A stretch of 64,000 bases of DNA from Uloborus plumipes (taxonomy: Eukaryota; Arthropoda; Arachnida; Araneae; Uloboridae). Shown here one piece after another: positions 63,772 to 64,000 of the stretch. Made by a program: the position numbers and the translations under genes. The notes below the pieces were generated by a model. The model ran no database searches and had not been told where the DNA came from. It worked only from the letters and a program-made list of their open reading frames with translations. The first letter of the stretch is position 1; every line of letters starts with the position of its first letter. The DNA lies in contig JAXGGA010001055.1 of assembly GCA_038373865.1 (NCBI GenBank), positions 107,603 to 171,602 on the forward strand. Direction: 5' to 3'.

Positions 63772-64000
63772 GGAGAGACACAATGTTATAATTCTGAAAG
63801 TGATTTTAGTGCAAATTAGAGTTATTAAAATTTGGGATTTTCAATAACCTATTCGTTAATGGGTGAAGAAAAAATGTTTTCCGAATAAATAGTACTAAAA
63901 GCAAAAAAAAGTACTAATTTCCAAGGGGGGTGGGAAGCTCGAGCCCCCCTTATAGGCGACCATGTGTTATAGTACATTCCTCCGAGCATAAGCGTAGGGG

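Larger units (their letters stand above)
60782..63964. mobile_element. 3.2-kb hAT-type element, outer
   Basis: Ends CATGGGCGCCCATA and TATAGGCGACCATG, with exact 8-bp duplication TGTTATAG at 60774-60781 and 63965-63972. G-run just inside the left end and CCCCCC just inside the right. A second hAT-type element is nested at 62043. No transposase ORF detected. Confidence 0.88.

Overview
The window is AT-rich eukaryotic DNA, most likely from an arthropod and plausibly a spider or other arachnid. The grounds are long introns, GT-AG splice sites, dense hAT, mariner and Helitron debris, and a CR1-like LINE. The arachnid placement is inference; the sequence itself proves only an animal nuclear genome. 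I see no prokaryotic operons, CRISPR arrays, rRNA or convincing tRNA genes.

One protein-coding gene dominates. On the minus strand, from the ATG at 52344 to the last exon visible at 1535, lie 32 coding exons of a full-size ABCA transporter. The protein closely matches vertebrate ABCA2 in N-terminus, extracellular loops, first transmembrane domain and NBD1. All 31 junctions have GT/AG sites and compatible phases. They give 5087 coding nucleotides, about 1695 residues. The rest of the second membrane domain, NBD2 and the C-terminus lie beyond the left edge. A short plus-strand ORF at 52613 may be the first exon of a divergently transcribed gene. I do not recognise it.

Almost everything else is transposon-derived. 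From left to right: 0-1 kb holds a higher-order tandem repeat. 1.7-2.6 kb holds hAT-like MITEs. The introns at 14.6-15.6 and 20.5-20.9 kb hold hAT-type elements. 22.0-23.9 kb holds a Helitron carrying a dead mariner. 31-33.5 kb holds a CR1-like LINE split by an insertion. 34.6-36.0 kb holds another Helitron. Intron 2 (41.9-51.1 kb) is almost entirely nested elements: a hAT MITE, a mariner with an intact DD41D-spaced transposase, a 651-bp foldback element, a Helitron with a MITE inside it, and a 3.2-kb hAT-type element with a Helitron inside it.

Upstream of the gene (52.9-64 kb) is an inverted MITE pair and then three copies of an approximately 875-bp element with CCCAAGTA ends and 2-bp target duplications, one copy inserted in another. 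Further right are a LINE 3' end, a transposase relic, tandem repeats, and a 3.2-kb hAT-type element with a second hAT-type element nested in it. The least-described items are the CCCAAGTA family, the intact DD41D-spaced mariner and the exactly bounded nested hAT-type elements.
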